Of a stretch of 64,000 nt of DNA, positions 41,568-52,859 are shown one piece after another. How positions within the stretch are numbered: the stretch's first letter is position 1; each line of letters begins with the position of its first letter. The position numbers and the translations under genes were made by a program. The stretch comes from Branchipolynoe longqiensis (lineage: Eukaryota > Annelida > Polychaeta > Phyllodocida > Polynoidae), in contig CM059190.1 of NCBI GenBank assembly GCA_030323885.1, forward strand, positions 88,449,865-88,513,864, in the 5' to 3' direction. Below the pieces are notes generated by a model. It was not told the origin of the DNA, did no database searches, and saw only the letters and a program-made list of their open reading frames with translations.

Positions 41568-42200
41568 AAGATGAGTGCCCATAGGAAGCAACCAATATCC
41601 TCCACGGTCATATGTCATGGACTATTTGACCTAATTAGAGGGATCCTGGCCACCCTGCACGACACCCCTTTTCTACTCTAACTTTGTACTTGATACTCCA
41701 AATGTTGCATATACACATATATAGACACACATACACACACCCAAACATTTGGCGTCATACTGGCTTTTCATGGATATCGTATATTCACCGAAGATATTTT
41801 ATGTCAATGGATCCATGTCAGAACGTCAATCTTGAACGAGCTAATTATTAAGTCATTGGTTTTACTTTACCAGGATTAGAACCCGTGGGTTCGAACCCCA
41901 TGATCTACTAAACGTGAGACTGACTTTCAAAGCATTCAGCCTGCTCGTCTCGTCACAAACTGATGGCTGCCTATGTATAATAATATACGTGTACATATAA
42001 ATGTTCACCCTTAATGTATTAGTATAACCGGCCTAGATGATCCCTTTATTAAATCTATTTATTCCGGATGGTTCTGTGTGTGCGAGGTTAGAGCAGCCTG
42101 GAACTCTGTTGTCTTTTTATGGTAGGCAGGTAAGCAAAGTTCAGCTTGTCAGCAGATGCAGTCTTCCCCCAATACCGGTTTGTAAAATACTCCGATAATT
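41568..42200. other. Unassigned, with a SINE head fragment
   Basis: GTGGGTTCGAACCCCATGATC near 41885-41905 is a B-box-like tRNA-derived fragment on the minus strand. Part of this stretch may be the LTR of the retroelement whose primer-binding-like site is at 42238, but I cannot define LTR borders. Confidence 0.4.
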
Positions 42201-42237
42201 ACACAACTACAGCTGCCAGTCGACAACTTTACAAAAA

Positions 42238-42253
42238 TGGTGACTACGACGTG
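42238..42253 (+). promoter_or_regulatory. Primer-binding-site-like sequence
   Basis: TGGTGACTACGACGTG resembles the tRNA-Trp-type primer site (TGGTGACCCCGACGTG) used by some Ty3/gypsy elements. It lies ~690 bp upstream of a gag-like ATG. Two mismatches and no visible LTR keep this tentative. Confidence 0.4.
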
Positions 42254-42939
42254 TTGAAACCGTCAGGTTCGAAGCTACACGACAATTATTAGTGAGTAGT
42301 GACTATTTTTTACAGGGACGATAAATTTGACGTGTTTCAGTAGCATTGTAATGTAACTGTAAATTTAACATTGTGACTAGAGACTATATTAGACTGTATT
42401 TAATATAAATGTTGACTAGGAGTTGAATTATCTGACGTAGTTAATTTTGACGTTATGGTCTAGTGCTTTGTATTTTTTATATACGATATTGTTGAGTAGT
42501 AGTGTTTTGACTTCAGTTTAAATTACTAATGTTATTCAAAATTTGAGAGAACTTTTTATTGACTTTGACTGGTAGTGGATAGGGCATAGGTAGGTTAGTT
42601 TTCTTCTATAGATTCTCTATTCTTTTCATCTTATTCAAGGAACAAATTAAATGTCTTTGTCGATGAGTAATCCGACGAAAGTGTCAATTCTTAAGGAAAC
42701 ATTAGTCTTTGACATTGGTATTACTGTAAGTTGCCATGTCTGAAGCCTCGTGTCGCCGGTAGAAAGTCTTTTCATGACGGACCACTTTCGATAATTTTCT
42801 TTAAGGTTGAGATGAATGAGAGCGTAGTGATACACTACAAGAGAGTCTTTTCACCCTCTTCCTACATTACAGGCATATTTCTCAGTTGGATTTAATTCTT
42901 TAAATTTATTTCTACTGCACTTTAAACAACACACTAAGA

Positions 42940-43554
42940 ATGCCTAGAACACGCCACAAGGAGGACACACTGCGTGAACAGTTTGACTTGTGGTTTGAGG
43001 GTCAAGTTGAGCTAGGTACTTTTAGTGCTGATTCTGATAAATTGAATGTGTGAAGTCAGTTCATGTCAGATAGCTTAGACTCTATTAGAGAAGAAAATGA
43101 GGAACGTTTGTTTCAAATTAGGGAGTGTACCGAAGTTAGGGAGGAAAGAAAAGAACGCAAGGAGAAGCGGGAGTTGTTAAATTTAGAGCAGAGAAGTAAC
43201 AAAGTCCTTATCAGAGCTCTTAAAGCGTATGGCAAGTCTGTGCCCATGCTGGATGGGACTGACAGAGGTGCACTATGGGAGTGTGTAGACCTAATAGAAA
43301 GAATAGGTGGTTTGGTTGATCTGACTGACATTGACATAATTCGCTTCACACTTTCGAACGCAACTAATACATTGCACAAAGAGTTGTTCACAGCTTTCAA
43401 ACATAAGAGTGCTACATCATGGAATGACATTAAAGAAGAAATAGCAAAGACATTATTAACTGCAGATGAAAAGAGTCACTTGAAAAGCACAGTATTGTCC
43501 ATGGTACAGAATGAGGGTGAAACAGTAGTGGCATACTGCCACAGCGTGCCCTAG
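42940..43554 (+). pseudogene. Gag-like protein of an LTR retrotransposon, cut off
   Basis: One frame from ATG at 42940 reads MPRTRHKEDTLREQFDLWF, then TGA at 43051. It continues in frame with a coiled-coil-like charged segment (EVREERKERKEKRELLNLEQ) and a capsid-like part (ATNTLHKELFTAFKHK, SATSWNDIKEEIAKTLL, VQNEGETVVAYCHSV). GET-V-x-x-Y is typical of Ty3/gypsy capsid ends. At about 43545 the frame is replaced by a DIRS RT, so nucleocapsid and pol are missing. Confidence 0.65.
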
Positions 43555-45470
43555 GCACACCCACGCTCGAGGACCTCGACGCGGACATGTGCAACCAACA
43601 TGCACTTCCGACGGTCGGGATGATACACCACAGGCAGCCCGACGATATAGACACTGTCCTCGACGACTATGGCATGGCAGCCGCCTCGCTCTACAACCCA
43701 CCCCTCACGCCCACCGAGTACAGGCCAACGCTACACGCGATATGGCCCCGCACCATACCACGACTGTGGAAGAACAATCTCAGCTATATGAAGATCTACG
43801 ACCGTGTCGCCAGTGCGCGCTCCCCAACTACATGGCCTCGCTTACAGGTCCCGTCCGGCCTCAACATACTGGCCTGGCGACACATGCTTCGTGACTACCA
43901 TGACAAACAAATGGTGGACTTTCTTGAGTTTGGCTGGCCGGTCGATTACACAGGATCCCTTCCACCTGTACCGGCCACGGCCAACCCCTCAGGGGACCCG
44001 GCCCACGACGTCCACATCGTGAAGTATGTGTACAAGGAGGTGGAACTCGGGGCGCTCGTCGGCCCTTTCGAGGAACCCACCTTCAGGCCCTGGACCCAGG
44101 TCAGCCCGAATCTCGTTTGAACGGCGTGTCATCGTCGACCTCTCATACCCTGGGAAGGCGAGCGTAAACGCCGGTATATGACGCGCACAGTACCAGGGCA
44201 TCCCAACAACTTACACTCTGCCCAGCATGATCGATCTGGCCGATGAGGTCACCCGCCTCGGTGCCGGCTCCTACCTGTGGAGCGCGGACCTGGCAAGGGC
44301 GTACCGCCAGCTCCGCACCTGTCCGCTCTCTACGCCCCTCCTCGGCATCACCTATGAGGGACGCTACTTTAACCGTTCGGCTAATCTGCCCCCGCTTAAG
44401 GCGAGCCTAACGTGTTAAGTGTATGTAATATTATGTAATAATTTCCATGTGAATTTCCTGGGCCTGCCGCGGGCTGCTGCGCGTCCTCCTCCCGTCTGCA
44501 GTTAGTCCGTTGCCGTCGGTGTCCTCCCCGTGTTTAAGGCGGAAAGCCAGAGTTTCGTCTACATACGCAATTTGCCATCGAGCGCATTTATCGGCCTAAA
44601 GTATCTCTAGATCTATAAATTAGGTTATTTCAACTAACTGGCTGTCCCCTTCGCATTGCGGGGTATTACTTATGTTACTGAATGATTCCAGAAATATGCG
44701 TCCAGCTAGAGATGCCGCCGCTGTCACTGGTAATCAGTTCTAAGTTAATGTCGTTAATTTCCGCCCTAAAGTAACACTACGTTAATTCTGTTATGGTTTC
44801 GTCAGTATATTCCCGCAGATGGGTTAAGTAACTGCATAAGGCTTGCTTAGGCTTAAGGCCCGTAATTACATATAAAGCAATCGAATATCAGGTTTTCCAT
44901 AGCGGTTAATCTACAGTAATACTGGAGGATAGTAAAGAATGCAAGGAACGTCCTAATCCACCTTCACAAGAGCTCACGACTTTATTCTTACCATAACTAA
45001 CAAGGATACCAGCGAAATATGTATATCTACCAAAGAAGCAGATAACTCCCTTTCCCTCCCGTATGGTTTGATTAAGTTAGTTTTAGAATTTAGATAAGAA
45101 AAAGACCAAATATCGGCGGAAATGACAGAGCGTGCATAAACACGTCTGCCGGGTCAGGCCCCGAACGCCCGACCTTCCATCGTTGCTTAGCTAGTCGCCA
45201 AGCAACGCTTTACCCCCGAGAACCCTCGCGTGCACATGCGGAAGCAATTTGCGCGCCCGTTGAACGAGTGCGCAAATTGCTCAAGGCGAGTAGGCACGCC
45301 CACTTCACTACTATATAGATGCCGCCCCGCCCTTCGACTGTAGGACGTCGTCGATGGCCTGCCCCCAAACCACGAATGCGATAGTCTACCTCATGCGCAA
45401 GAAAGGGCACTTCACCTTGTGCTACTTGGACGATTTCGTGGGCCAGCGGCCACCCACCTGACGTGTCCGG
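43545..45470 (+). pseudogene. DIRS-type reverse transcriptase, interrupted by a 940-bp insertion
   Basis: The upstream part (43545-44367) has VPSGLNILAWRHMLRDYHDK, MVDFLEFGWPVDYTG, VELGALVGPFEEPTFRPW. After a frameshift near 44110 come RRVIVDLSYPGKASVNAGI, a TGA at 44177, YTLPSMIDLADEVTRLG and YLWSADLARAYRQLR (motif A Asp). The frame resumes at 45312 with MACPQTTNAIVYLMRKKGHF and LCYLDDFVG (YLDD catalytic box), ending near 45460. The element at 44368-45307 separates motif A from YLDD. The order and wording of these motifs fit DIRS/Ngaro polymerases, which normally carry RNase H and a tyrosine recombinase; neither follows here. Confidence 0.85.
44368..45307. mobile_element. Unclassified LTR-like element, copy 1 (940 bp, TSD CTAC)
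   Basis: It is exactly bounded by CTAC at 44364-44367 and 45308-45311 and lies in reverse orientation to 31599-32550. By eye the copies are about 75-80 percent alike, with matching ends (TTTAACCGT at left, GCCCACTTCA at right). Removing it with one CTAC restores the DIRS frame (GGACGC TAC TATATAGATGCC). There is no coding frame. Confidence 0.8.
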
Positions 45471-45975
45471 TTTGTCCGGTTCATGTCCGGTACCCATCCG
45501 TACGTTGTCCGGTTTGTTTCCAGAATTGTCAGGTGGTGAGAATGTCAATAAAATATATATATACTGTAGTAGTCGGCACTGACCTCTCAGGCAAGTAACC
45601 ACATAGACAGGTAGGCGTGGGTAGTGTGTTGATATAAGGGATCCTAGGTGGTGTAATGGTTAGCATACTGGCCCAGAATGCAAAGAGATGTGGGTTCGAG
45701 TCCCGCTCTATGCACAATATTTCCCATTATCATCACCCCCATGACAATATCAAGAAAATCAAAAAAATAGTCTGGTACGTGTCCAGTTGATGCTAGGTCC
45801 TTCCGGTTCTCGTCCAGTTCTCGTCCGGTACATGTATGGTACTTGTCCGGTTGTCCAGTGGCAATTGACGCAATTACGCTCCATTTCGATACATTTCGAT
45901 ACAGTTTGTGTACTGGACAGCACCGGAGTAGAAAATTCTTTGTCCGGTGGTGTCCGGCACTCAATCTGGTAAGGT
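45455..45975. repeat. TGTCCGGT-rich repeat region with nested SINE
   Basis: TGTCCGGT and close variants occur about a dozen times on both sides (45457-45530 and 45775-45965) of a tRNA-derived SINE. It is probably the subterminal field of a DNA element split by the SINE, but I do not see its inverted ends. Confidence 0.5.
45640..45725 (+). repeat. tRNA-derived SINE head
   Basis: TAATGGTTAGCATACTGG (A box) and GTGGGTTCGAGTCCCGCTC (B box) are spaced as in tRNA and resemble an Asp/Glu-type tRNA. The stem pairing is poor, so this is a SINE, not a tRNA gene. Confidence 0.7.
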
Positions 45976-46510
45976 GTGACAGGCGCTTTACCTTAGCTTG
46001 AAGTCACCAGGTAACTTGTGTTTTAAAGGGTTAACTCTGCTGATATTTGAGGTGAAAACATGCCAAATGTTCATGTTGTCTGCAACTTGGGTAATTTGGC
46101 ACCCAAACTCGGGACGCCACTTGTAACTAATGATGGCTAACCTGAACGCCACCTATCTGATCAGTCTGAACTATTTAAACGATCTCGTGGCTGTTTTATC
46201 AACCTTTGCTCTAGCCTCGCTGTTCAAGTAACTATGGACGCTTGCATGTATCAACACCTATACACTGATTTGTAACTAATCTCACATGCGCCACCTAGTG
46301 GCATTTTTTGTCAAATATATAAAGCTCTGCACAGTCAAGTTTTCAAATCATTTCGACGTGAGTGCCCGGACAAATGAGACAATTTACCGGACATCTTTTG
46401 CCATCCCACCCACCCTAGCAGACGGCCACATCAATCAATCAATAGGATACAGCTATAATAGGCCTTGGACCTGTTAGCCGCTCTTAATTAATAGAAATGG
46501 AGACAGTTCT
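45976..46510. other. Repeat fragments, nothing coding
   Basis: GATATTTGAGGTGAAAACAT near 46040 is a MITE-X fragment. The rest is not assigned. Confidence 0.4.
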
Positions 46511-46715
46511 TCAGATGTGGTCGATCGTAGCAACTGTCACTGGCTCCAAGATATATGTAATGCTTGACCAGTATGCATCCAGTCGGGAATTGAAACAGTT
46601 CACCGACTCTGCTGCTACGACACTCTCCGGCAGGTCATTCCACAGGTCAACCACCCTAAAGCCGAAAAAGTTGTATCGCAGGTCCAGTCTGGAGTACCAC
46701 TTCCTCAGCTTCAGG
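46511..46715 (-). pseudogene. C-terminal fragment of another LINE RT protein
   Basis: The minus frame reads LKLRKWYSRLDLRYNFFGF, RVVDLWNDLPESVVAAESVN and SRLDAYWS, ending at TGA (46513-46511). W-N-x-LP-x-x-V-x-x-A-x-S-x-x-x-F is the usual C-terminus of CR1/Jockey-type LINE proteins. It lies tail-to-head just before the plus-strand LINE. Confidence 0.75.
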
Positions 46716-46744
46716 CATAATAACTAAGGGTTAAGCATCTCATA

Positions 46745-48421
46745 GCCTCACAAAGATACAATTACCTTATACAACAATGAGGGAATTGAAATCAGCAACA
46801 ATGATACAGCAAACATAATGAACAAACACTTTTCTACAATAAGAAATAAACTATCCAGAAAATTCAACTCTAACTGGGCCACAAGAGCACCACAACTAAA
46901 CGTAGAGATAGGGGATTGTGTAACCACAAAAAAAGAAATACGTGATCTCATAAAAACAGTTGATTGCAATAAGCCATCAGGCATTGAATATACCTCGAGT
47001 ATAGTACTGAAGGATGCATTAGGATGCATCCCAGAGGCCTTATGTAGCCTATTCAACACATCTTTCAGAGAAGGTACCTATGTAGACTGCTGGAAGCTAG
47101 CCAAAGTAACCCCGCTCCACAAAGGGGGGGACAAACAAGACCTGGGCAACTATAGACCTATCTCAATACTCCCACTGCCTGGGAAGTTAATGGAGAAAAT
47201 AATGCATAGGCACATTATGGACCACCTGATCGAACACAAAATACTAAACAGTAAACAAGGCGGATTCAGAAAATACCACTCGACAATTAAAACAATTGCT
47301 AACTTAATAAGCGATATCTCAAATAATATCAATAAAAAGAACCTAGTGGGTGCAGCATTCATAGACTTCAGCAAAGCCTTTGACACAGTGGACCACACTA
47401 TCCTAATCAGCAAACTATCCCAAATGGGAATAACAGGAGTAACGGGAAAATGGGTAACAAGCTACCTAAAAAAACGAAAACAATGCACAGCAATAAATGG
47501 AACCATATCAAGTGAGGAAAAAATAAACTGTGGCGTACCACAAGGGTCAGTCCTGGGACCACTCCTCTTCCTCATATATATATAAATGATCTAAACAACT
47601 GGCTAGACACTGAAAACATCCAACTATATGCAGATGATACTGTGGTATATACTGCAGGCAAAACATCTGAAGAGATCGAAACAAAACTAAATCAAACACT
47701 AATGAAACTAACTGAATGGTGCCATCTAAATAAGATAACTATAAATAGCAATAAATCGAAGACGGTGCTATTCGGTACCAGACTAACCGGTAACAACAAA
47801 ATAAAATGTCTCCTGGGAAACAACGAGTTAGAACAGGTAGACAACTACCGGTATCTGGGAGTGGACCTGGACAGGCACTTAAACTATGACCTTTGCATAA
47901 CAAACACTATCAAAAAAGCAAACCATAAAATATGGCTACTGGCAAAACTAAGGTACTACATGACTGAAAGCATGGCAATCAAAATATATAAAGGAATGAT
48001 CCTTCCCTACTTCGACTACGGTGATGTAGTATACATGGGGGGAAGTACCAAACTACTCAACAAACTACAAGTGATGCAAAATAAAGCCCTTAAAATATGC
48101 CTCCAAGTACACAAAAGATATCCCACGATAGAACTACACAAAAAATGCAAAACAACACTATTAACAAGCAGAAGAGAAACGCACCTGAAAATACTAGCAC
48201 ACCACTACACCACGAAACCGGATTACACAGTAGCCCCCCGCAGGGACACTAGACACATGGCGGCCCCAATACTCCTAACGGAAAGAAGCAACATGAAAAT
48301 ACATGAGAGAAGTGTACTAACCATGGCAGCACATGCCTGGAATAAACAAAATGTAAAATTGCGGGCGATCCGTAACCCTGACCACTACAAAAAATTCCTA
48401 AAGAAAACAATTACTTACTGA
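46745..48421 (+). pseudogene. CR1/Jockey-like LINE RT, one dinucleotide slip from open
   Basis: Part 1 (to 47585) has EIRDLIKTVDCNKPSGIEYT, KVTPLHKGGDKQDLGNYRPI, KQGGFRKYHSTIKTIANLI, AFIDFSKAFDTVDHTILI and [17 protein letters not shown]. Part 2 (from 47585) continues NDLNNWL, IQLYADDTVVYTAGK (YADD), DNYRYLGVDLDRHLNYD and ends AAHAWNKQNVKLRAI...TITY* at 48421. The break is an extra TA in a TATATATATA run (about 47573-47584). Otherwise ~550 codons are uninterrupted, so this is the youngest-looking LINE here. It is 5'-truncated (no endonuclease). Confidence 0.9.
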
Positions 48422-49183
48422 CACAACAAAACCGCACCTGCCCCTGAGCGCCGTGAATGCTTGCTGTGTACTGGCACAGAAAGCAAAAGACAGGCCAGGA
48501 AAAGTGGTAGGCACTAAACAGAAAAAATAGGGAAATTAGCTCTCCTAAGTATTAAGGAAATCAGGAAAGCTATCACCACATGGCGCAGTCCACCTGGGTA
48601 TGTGTAATGGCACAAACCAACACAGAAGTGGACAGGCCACGGTCATGCAACTGATCCACCCTGAAATACAAAATGGCTAGGGAAGCAACACAGCCATCCC
48701 GCCTGGCCGCAGTCCTAAAGGGTCCGAGTGTGTTCTAGCACACGAGTGCACTATCTAAGGACAGGGTTTAGGTGAAAGGATGCTGTAACAAATAACAAAA
48801 ATCTGAATGGAACGGGATCCTCTCCCACAAGCCTGCATGTCACCCAAGTAGATGTACATAGTAGGCTAAGGTATCATTACTCAGACTAGACAAAAAAAAA
48901 ACTGGAAAATTACAAAAAAACTAACATAGGCTATTACTAACAACCAAAATTGCAGAAGGCTGACCCGAGCAGACACAGGTAAACACTCCTGGGCAAAGGA
49001 ACAGATCAAGACAGCACCACAGCTGTCCAGCGTTGAAAACAAGGACCCTGACAGGAGCTTATATGTTATGGGCAGAGTAAATACCTCGTCAATAACATTT
49101 TTTTTTTTTTAAAGACAGTGAAATCATGAAAAGATAAGCAAAAACCAAATATAAATGCCAATATATATATATATATATATATG
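48422..49183 (+). other. LINE 3' region and unassigned DNA
   Basis: Probably includes the LINE's non-coding 3' end; poly-A-like runs occur near 48893-48900 and a poly-T run near 49099-49110. I cannot mark the exact end. A (TA)n tract precedes the next MITE. Confidence 0.4.
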
Positions 49184-49395
49184 TGAAGAGTTCAGGTGCA
49201 AAACCCATCAAAGGCTAATCCAAAAATGAGCATAAATATTGGAATCAAACTTCAAAATTAATATTTTTTTACATTCCTACTTTTTTTGTTCGTTGCTCCA
49301 TAATCATGTCATCACAAGAACATTGGAATTAGTGATCTTTTATTTTAATTAAATTTTGGATTGATGTTCACAGGGTTTTGCACCTGAACTCTTCA
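49184..49395. mobile_element. MITE family Y, second complete copy (212 bp)
   Basis: TGAAGAGTTCAGGTGCAAAA at the left is mirrored by TTTTGCACCTGAACTCTTCA at the right. The interior matches 17946-18184. Confidence 0.85.
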
Positions 49396-49504
49396 TACGC
49401 ATATAATGTGCTGGGTTTGTGTTGCTAAATTAATGGGACACCAGAGATGTCATCCATGACAGGTTCTATTAAATTGAGTTAGAAAGGTATTTGATGAGTA
49501 CACC

Positions 49505-49745
49505 ATTTTTTGTTTGGTACATTAGTTGTTTAATCAGAGGAAATTTCAATCATGGATGATTGGTCTTCCTCATTCTACTTCTCCTTGCCCTATCCTAATA
49601 ATGCCAAACACCTGGCTAGGAAGCGACAAGTATCAATTTTTAAGTCATTGGTTTGACTGGACCAGTATTCGAACCCACGATCCCATGATCTACCAACACG
49701 GGAGACAAACGCTCTAACTCATTCGGCCATCCCATCTGGTGATTG
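49505..49745 (-). mobile_element. Complete tRNA-headed SINE (tail type 1)
   Basis: Minus strand: head GGGATGGCCGAATGAGTTAG with B box GTGGGTTCGAATACTGG, centre CTTCCTAGCCAGGTGTTTGG ... ATTAGGATAGGGCA, then GACCAATCATCCATGATTGA and tail GATTAAACAACTAATG. The head is like a long-arm (Leu/Ser-type) tRNA. Another copy is at 52510-52755, and the same tail is at 53880-53985. Confidence 0.85.
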
Positions 49746-50245
49746 TCTGAGTCTTTTATGTAGGATCAAATCTAGGTGAGTGTTTTGGGTTTGGAATTGT
49801 TATACTTTCATCAGATTATACAGCTTTAATTGCCTGCGCAGAAACCTGATCCCTTGAGCCTCTTCTCCCATTTCTGGATATTACTGGAATGTTTTGCCTC
49901 CCCCGATTTATCACATGTTAGTGAATATGATATTAATAATAGAACAAATATCAAAGATCTTAGAAACTCGCACAACATCAAGAACTGAATGGCCATGTGG
50001 AATAGAATCTCACCATTTCTAAAGTTAATTTGTATTAGCAATTACAGTGTCCATCTAAATGTTTGCTCAGTCAGAATTCTGACGGATATTGCGCCTATTA
50101 AAGTTGCATAGTCCAATGGTTTTCAGTTTCTGTCATTATGTTAGATAAATCTATGTCATAGGGGTGATGCCAACGGGAAATATTGTCCCTTGAACAGTTT
50201 TGGAAAAGGAAAGCTTGTTTAATTTAACGACGCCTCTAGAGCGCA
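49746..50245. other. Unassigned, with MITE-X fragment
   Basis: AAGTTGCATAGTCCAATGG near 50100-50120 is a MITE-X end. No gene. Confidence 0.45.
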
Positions 50246-50484
50246 TTGATTTTCATATCATTGGACATCAAACATATGGTCATTCTGACATATTTCTTTG
50301 GAGGAAACCCGCTGCCGCCACATAGGCTACTCTTTCCGATAAGCAGCAATGGATCTTGTATTTGCACTTTCCCACAGACAGGTCAGCACATACCACAGCC
50401 TTTGATGAACCAGTTGTGGACCACTGGTTGGAATGGAAAATAGCCCAAACTGCAAATGTGTCCACTGAGCAGGATCGATCGGAT
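50246..50484 (+). repeat. Diverged copy of the 200-bp dispersed repeat
   Basis: GACAGGTCAGCACATACCAC, GATGAACCAGTTGTGGACCA and GAGCAGGATCGATCGGAT match 22357-22556, and the copy directly precedes an R1 repeat. Confidence 0.7.
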
Positions 50485-51405
50485 TGTAAAGATATACGGA
50501 TTTTCGGTTAAGAATTATATTGACAAAGAGCATTTATTATTCTTGGGTGATGGAGTGGGGACAATGTTATGTAAACTAAAAGTAATAATATCCCACTCCC
50601 ATTATAACATGATATAAGCTATGTGAAATATATGTTCATACGTGATTCCTAAGATTAATGGAGAGATGCTCCTATATAAGAGACAGTACATGATTGTTGA
50701 AATGCTTCTCTCTGCATTCATAAAGAGTGCAATTGGAGAAAAGACCATTTTAACAGAGATCTAGTGTAACTGTTTGCAGCTACCTGTCCCTACATGACCA
50801 CTGGGCCAGCATACCAGCCTAATTTGCATATACACACAGAACACCACCTGCAGCTGGGTGGAGTGACAGCCACCACTACTGGGGGTTGTCACACACCCAG
50901 ACTGTGGAGGTGCCTGATTGGCTGGCTGTGGACTGCCCAGTCACCTGCACCCCATTGGCCCTCTGACCACACTAGCCTCAAACCTAGAGATTTATTTTTG
51001 ACTCTGCTTCGGGCGCACTGAAGGGAGATCACTCTACTCCTGGCTCTTGAGTGAGACACATCTACTCTTGAGCAGGAACCCCAGACACTCTGTCTGATGC
51101 TAGTAAAATTGATATATTCCAATTGAGTGTGAACACAGCCATAGGACTCCTGTCCCATGAGCTATAGACACTGCTTTCTATACAGGCTAAAGTAGTAATA
51201 CTGTGTGGCTGGAAGGTAAGGGGTGTGGATGATAGGTCACTGGTAGGTGGACAGGAGTTGGTGTTATTAAAGCACAACTTCCCCACTGTTTATCTGTGTG
51301 ACTTGTCTTCATTCTTCCTTAGTATTGGTTAATGAGCTGATAGATAAGTGATATGAAGGGGAGAGTTTTGTAATATTATCTGGTGTCCCAAACATGGCCG
51401 GGCAT
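50485..51405 (+). repeat. LTR-like repeat R1, best copy (~0.9 kb)
   Basis: It starts TGTAAAGATATACGGATTTT, has CTATATAAGAG at about 50671-50681 (TATA-like), TTAAAGCACAACTTCCCCAC near the 3' part (AATAAAGCACAAC in copies at 24735 and 61216), then TTATCTGGTGTCCC at 51375. These features suggest an LTR followed by a primer site. However, three copies end ~25-30 bp beyond TGGTGTCC, which a solo LTR should not do, so the class is open. Confidence 0.6.
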
Positions 51406-51434
51406 TCAGAAATATCACAGGAAGACCCACACCT

Positions 51435-52000
51435 TCACAGGTGGACACTCTACTGCCTTACCTACGTCCCGCTTCCTTGAACAGTTTTGGAAGCCACACA
51501 TCTTGCCGTTCACGGGCTAGCATGCTAACCATTACACTACCAAGGTTCCCTGATCAATCACCCTATCCACACCTACCTGTGTATATTGTTCATTTTGTTG
51601 TTGGTTTGCTTAACGACCTCCCAGCACAAAAAGTAAAGCTAGACTATTGGGGGTGGTCTATGTTGTTCCATGTCTAAGAGATCAGTGCATTCTACTATGC
51701 TCATCCCCTTGGATTTGTAAGTCTATTAAATGGGTTAAATCCATAAGTCATGTAAATGCTTACAATTACATACAGACAAGCAACGCACTTACATACATAT
51801 AGAAGGTAGGTTCAATAATTAGACAGCGCATAGTTTGTATGGGATCCTGGTTACGGAAATCAGTGACATCGGCGTGATGAAAATGGGAAATCTTCTCCCT
51901 AGTCTAGAATTAGACAAGTTCTTGCCATTTCGCGGCTAGCATGCTAACTATTACACTACCTAGGCTCCCTGATGCAATCACCCTATCCATGGCCGCCTGT
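51435..52000 (-). repeat. Two or three tRNA-derived SINE head fragments
   Basis: On the minus strand, GTGTAATGGTTAGCATGCTA (near 51518-51540) and TAATAGTTAGCATGCTAGCC (near 51935-51955) are A-box regions like the SINE at 45640. GGAAGCGGGACGTAGGTAAG (near 51460-51477) is a different head. Bodies are not clear. Confidence 0.6.
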
Positions 52001-52099
52001 TTATGTGGCTCCTTGTCTGACAGGGCAGTGCAGACTATTACATATATTAGTTTATCATTATACATTATAGTCTACCTCACTTTGGCTTGAAGTTACTTT

Positions 52100-52490
52100 T
52101 ATTTTAAATGGCTAACTTGGGAGATATTTGAAGTGCAAATATGCCAAATTAAAGTTGCATAGTCCGATGAAAACATCACATTTTCAAAACCAAAACACTT
52201 ATCTGACCTTAGATGTTGCTAGGACGTAACACAACAACAAAGAAACAACAACAAACAAACTTATCTAGATTTGATTCTACATATTCAACTTAGACACTGG
52301 TGCACGTATTAAGTATTGGTTGCTGCATAGAAGGGCATAATTAGACAATTAATAGAACCTGTTACTACTGAAGTCTATGGTGTCAGAGTTTTGGCATGCT
52401 TGCCAACATTATTTTGGCATGTTTTGACATCAAATATCTCCACACGTAGCCATTTAAAATTAAAGTTACTTCAAACTAAAGTAAAGTAGA
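52100..52490. mobile_element. MITE family X with a nested SINE tail
   Basis: The block AAGTTGCATAGTCCGATGAA to CATTTAAAATTAAAGTTACT is a MITE-X copy. At 52205-52258 it is interrupted by GACCTTAGATGTTGCTAGGA plus CAA repeats (SINE tail type 2). ACTTATCT on both sides (52197-52204, 52259-52266) is a clean 8-bp target copy. Confidence 0.75.
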
Positions 52491-52509
52491 TTCAATAGGT
52501 AGCCATTCA

Positions 52510-52755
52510 ACTTTTTGGTTTGTTTTTTGGTGGTACATTAATTGTTTAAGCAGAGGAAATTTCAGTCGCAGACAACTGGTCTTCCGCATTCCACTGCTCA
52601 TTGCCCTATCCTAGTAATGCCAAGCGTCTGGCAAGGAAGCGAAAAGTATCAATTTTTAAGTGATTGGTTTGATTCGCCCAGGATTCGAACCCACGATCCC
52701 ATGATCTACCAACACGGGAGATGGACGCTCTAACTCATTCAGCCATCCCATCTGG
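52510..52755 (-). mobile_element. Complete tRNA-headed SINE (tail type 1), copy 2
   Basis: It is the same layout as 49505-49745: head GGGATGGCTGAATGAGTTAG, GTGGGTTCGAATCCTGGG, centre CTTGCCAGACGCTTGGCATT, tail CTTAAACAATTAATG. Confidence 0.85.
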
Positions 52756-52859
52756 TTACCTATTCATTTCCTGTAAAATCCTGACATGCGCAATCAATGA
52801 ATCCAGTCTGCTATGCAGTTTCAGTCCAATGATCTATGCTCTGCCGGGGCAGGAAATAC

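Noticed and set aside
45645..45720. Possible tRNA gene (also at 53455 and 53700)
   Set aside because: A and B boxes are present but acceptor and other stems pair poorly, and the sequences continue into repeated SINE bodies. I call them SINE heads.
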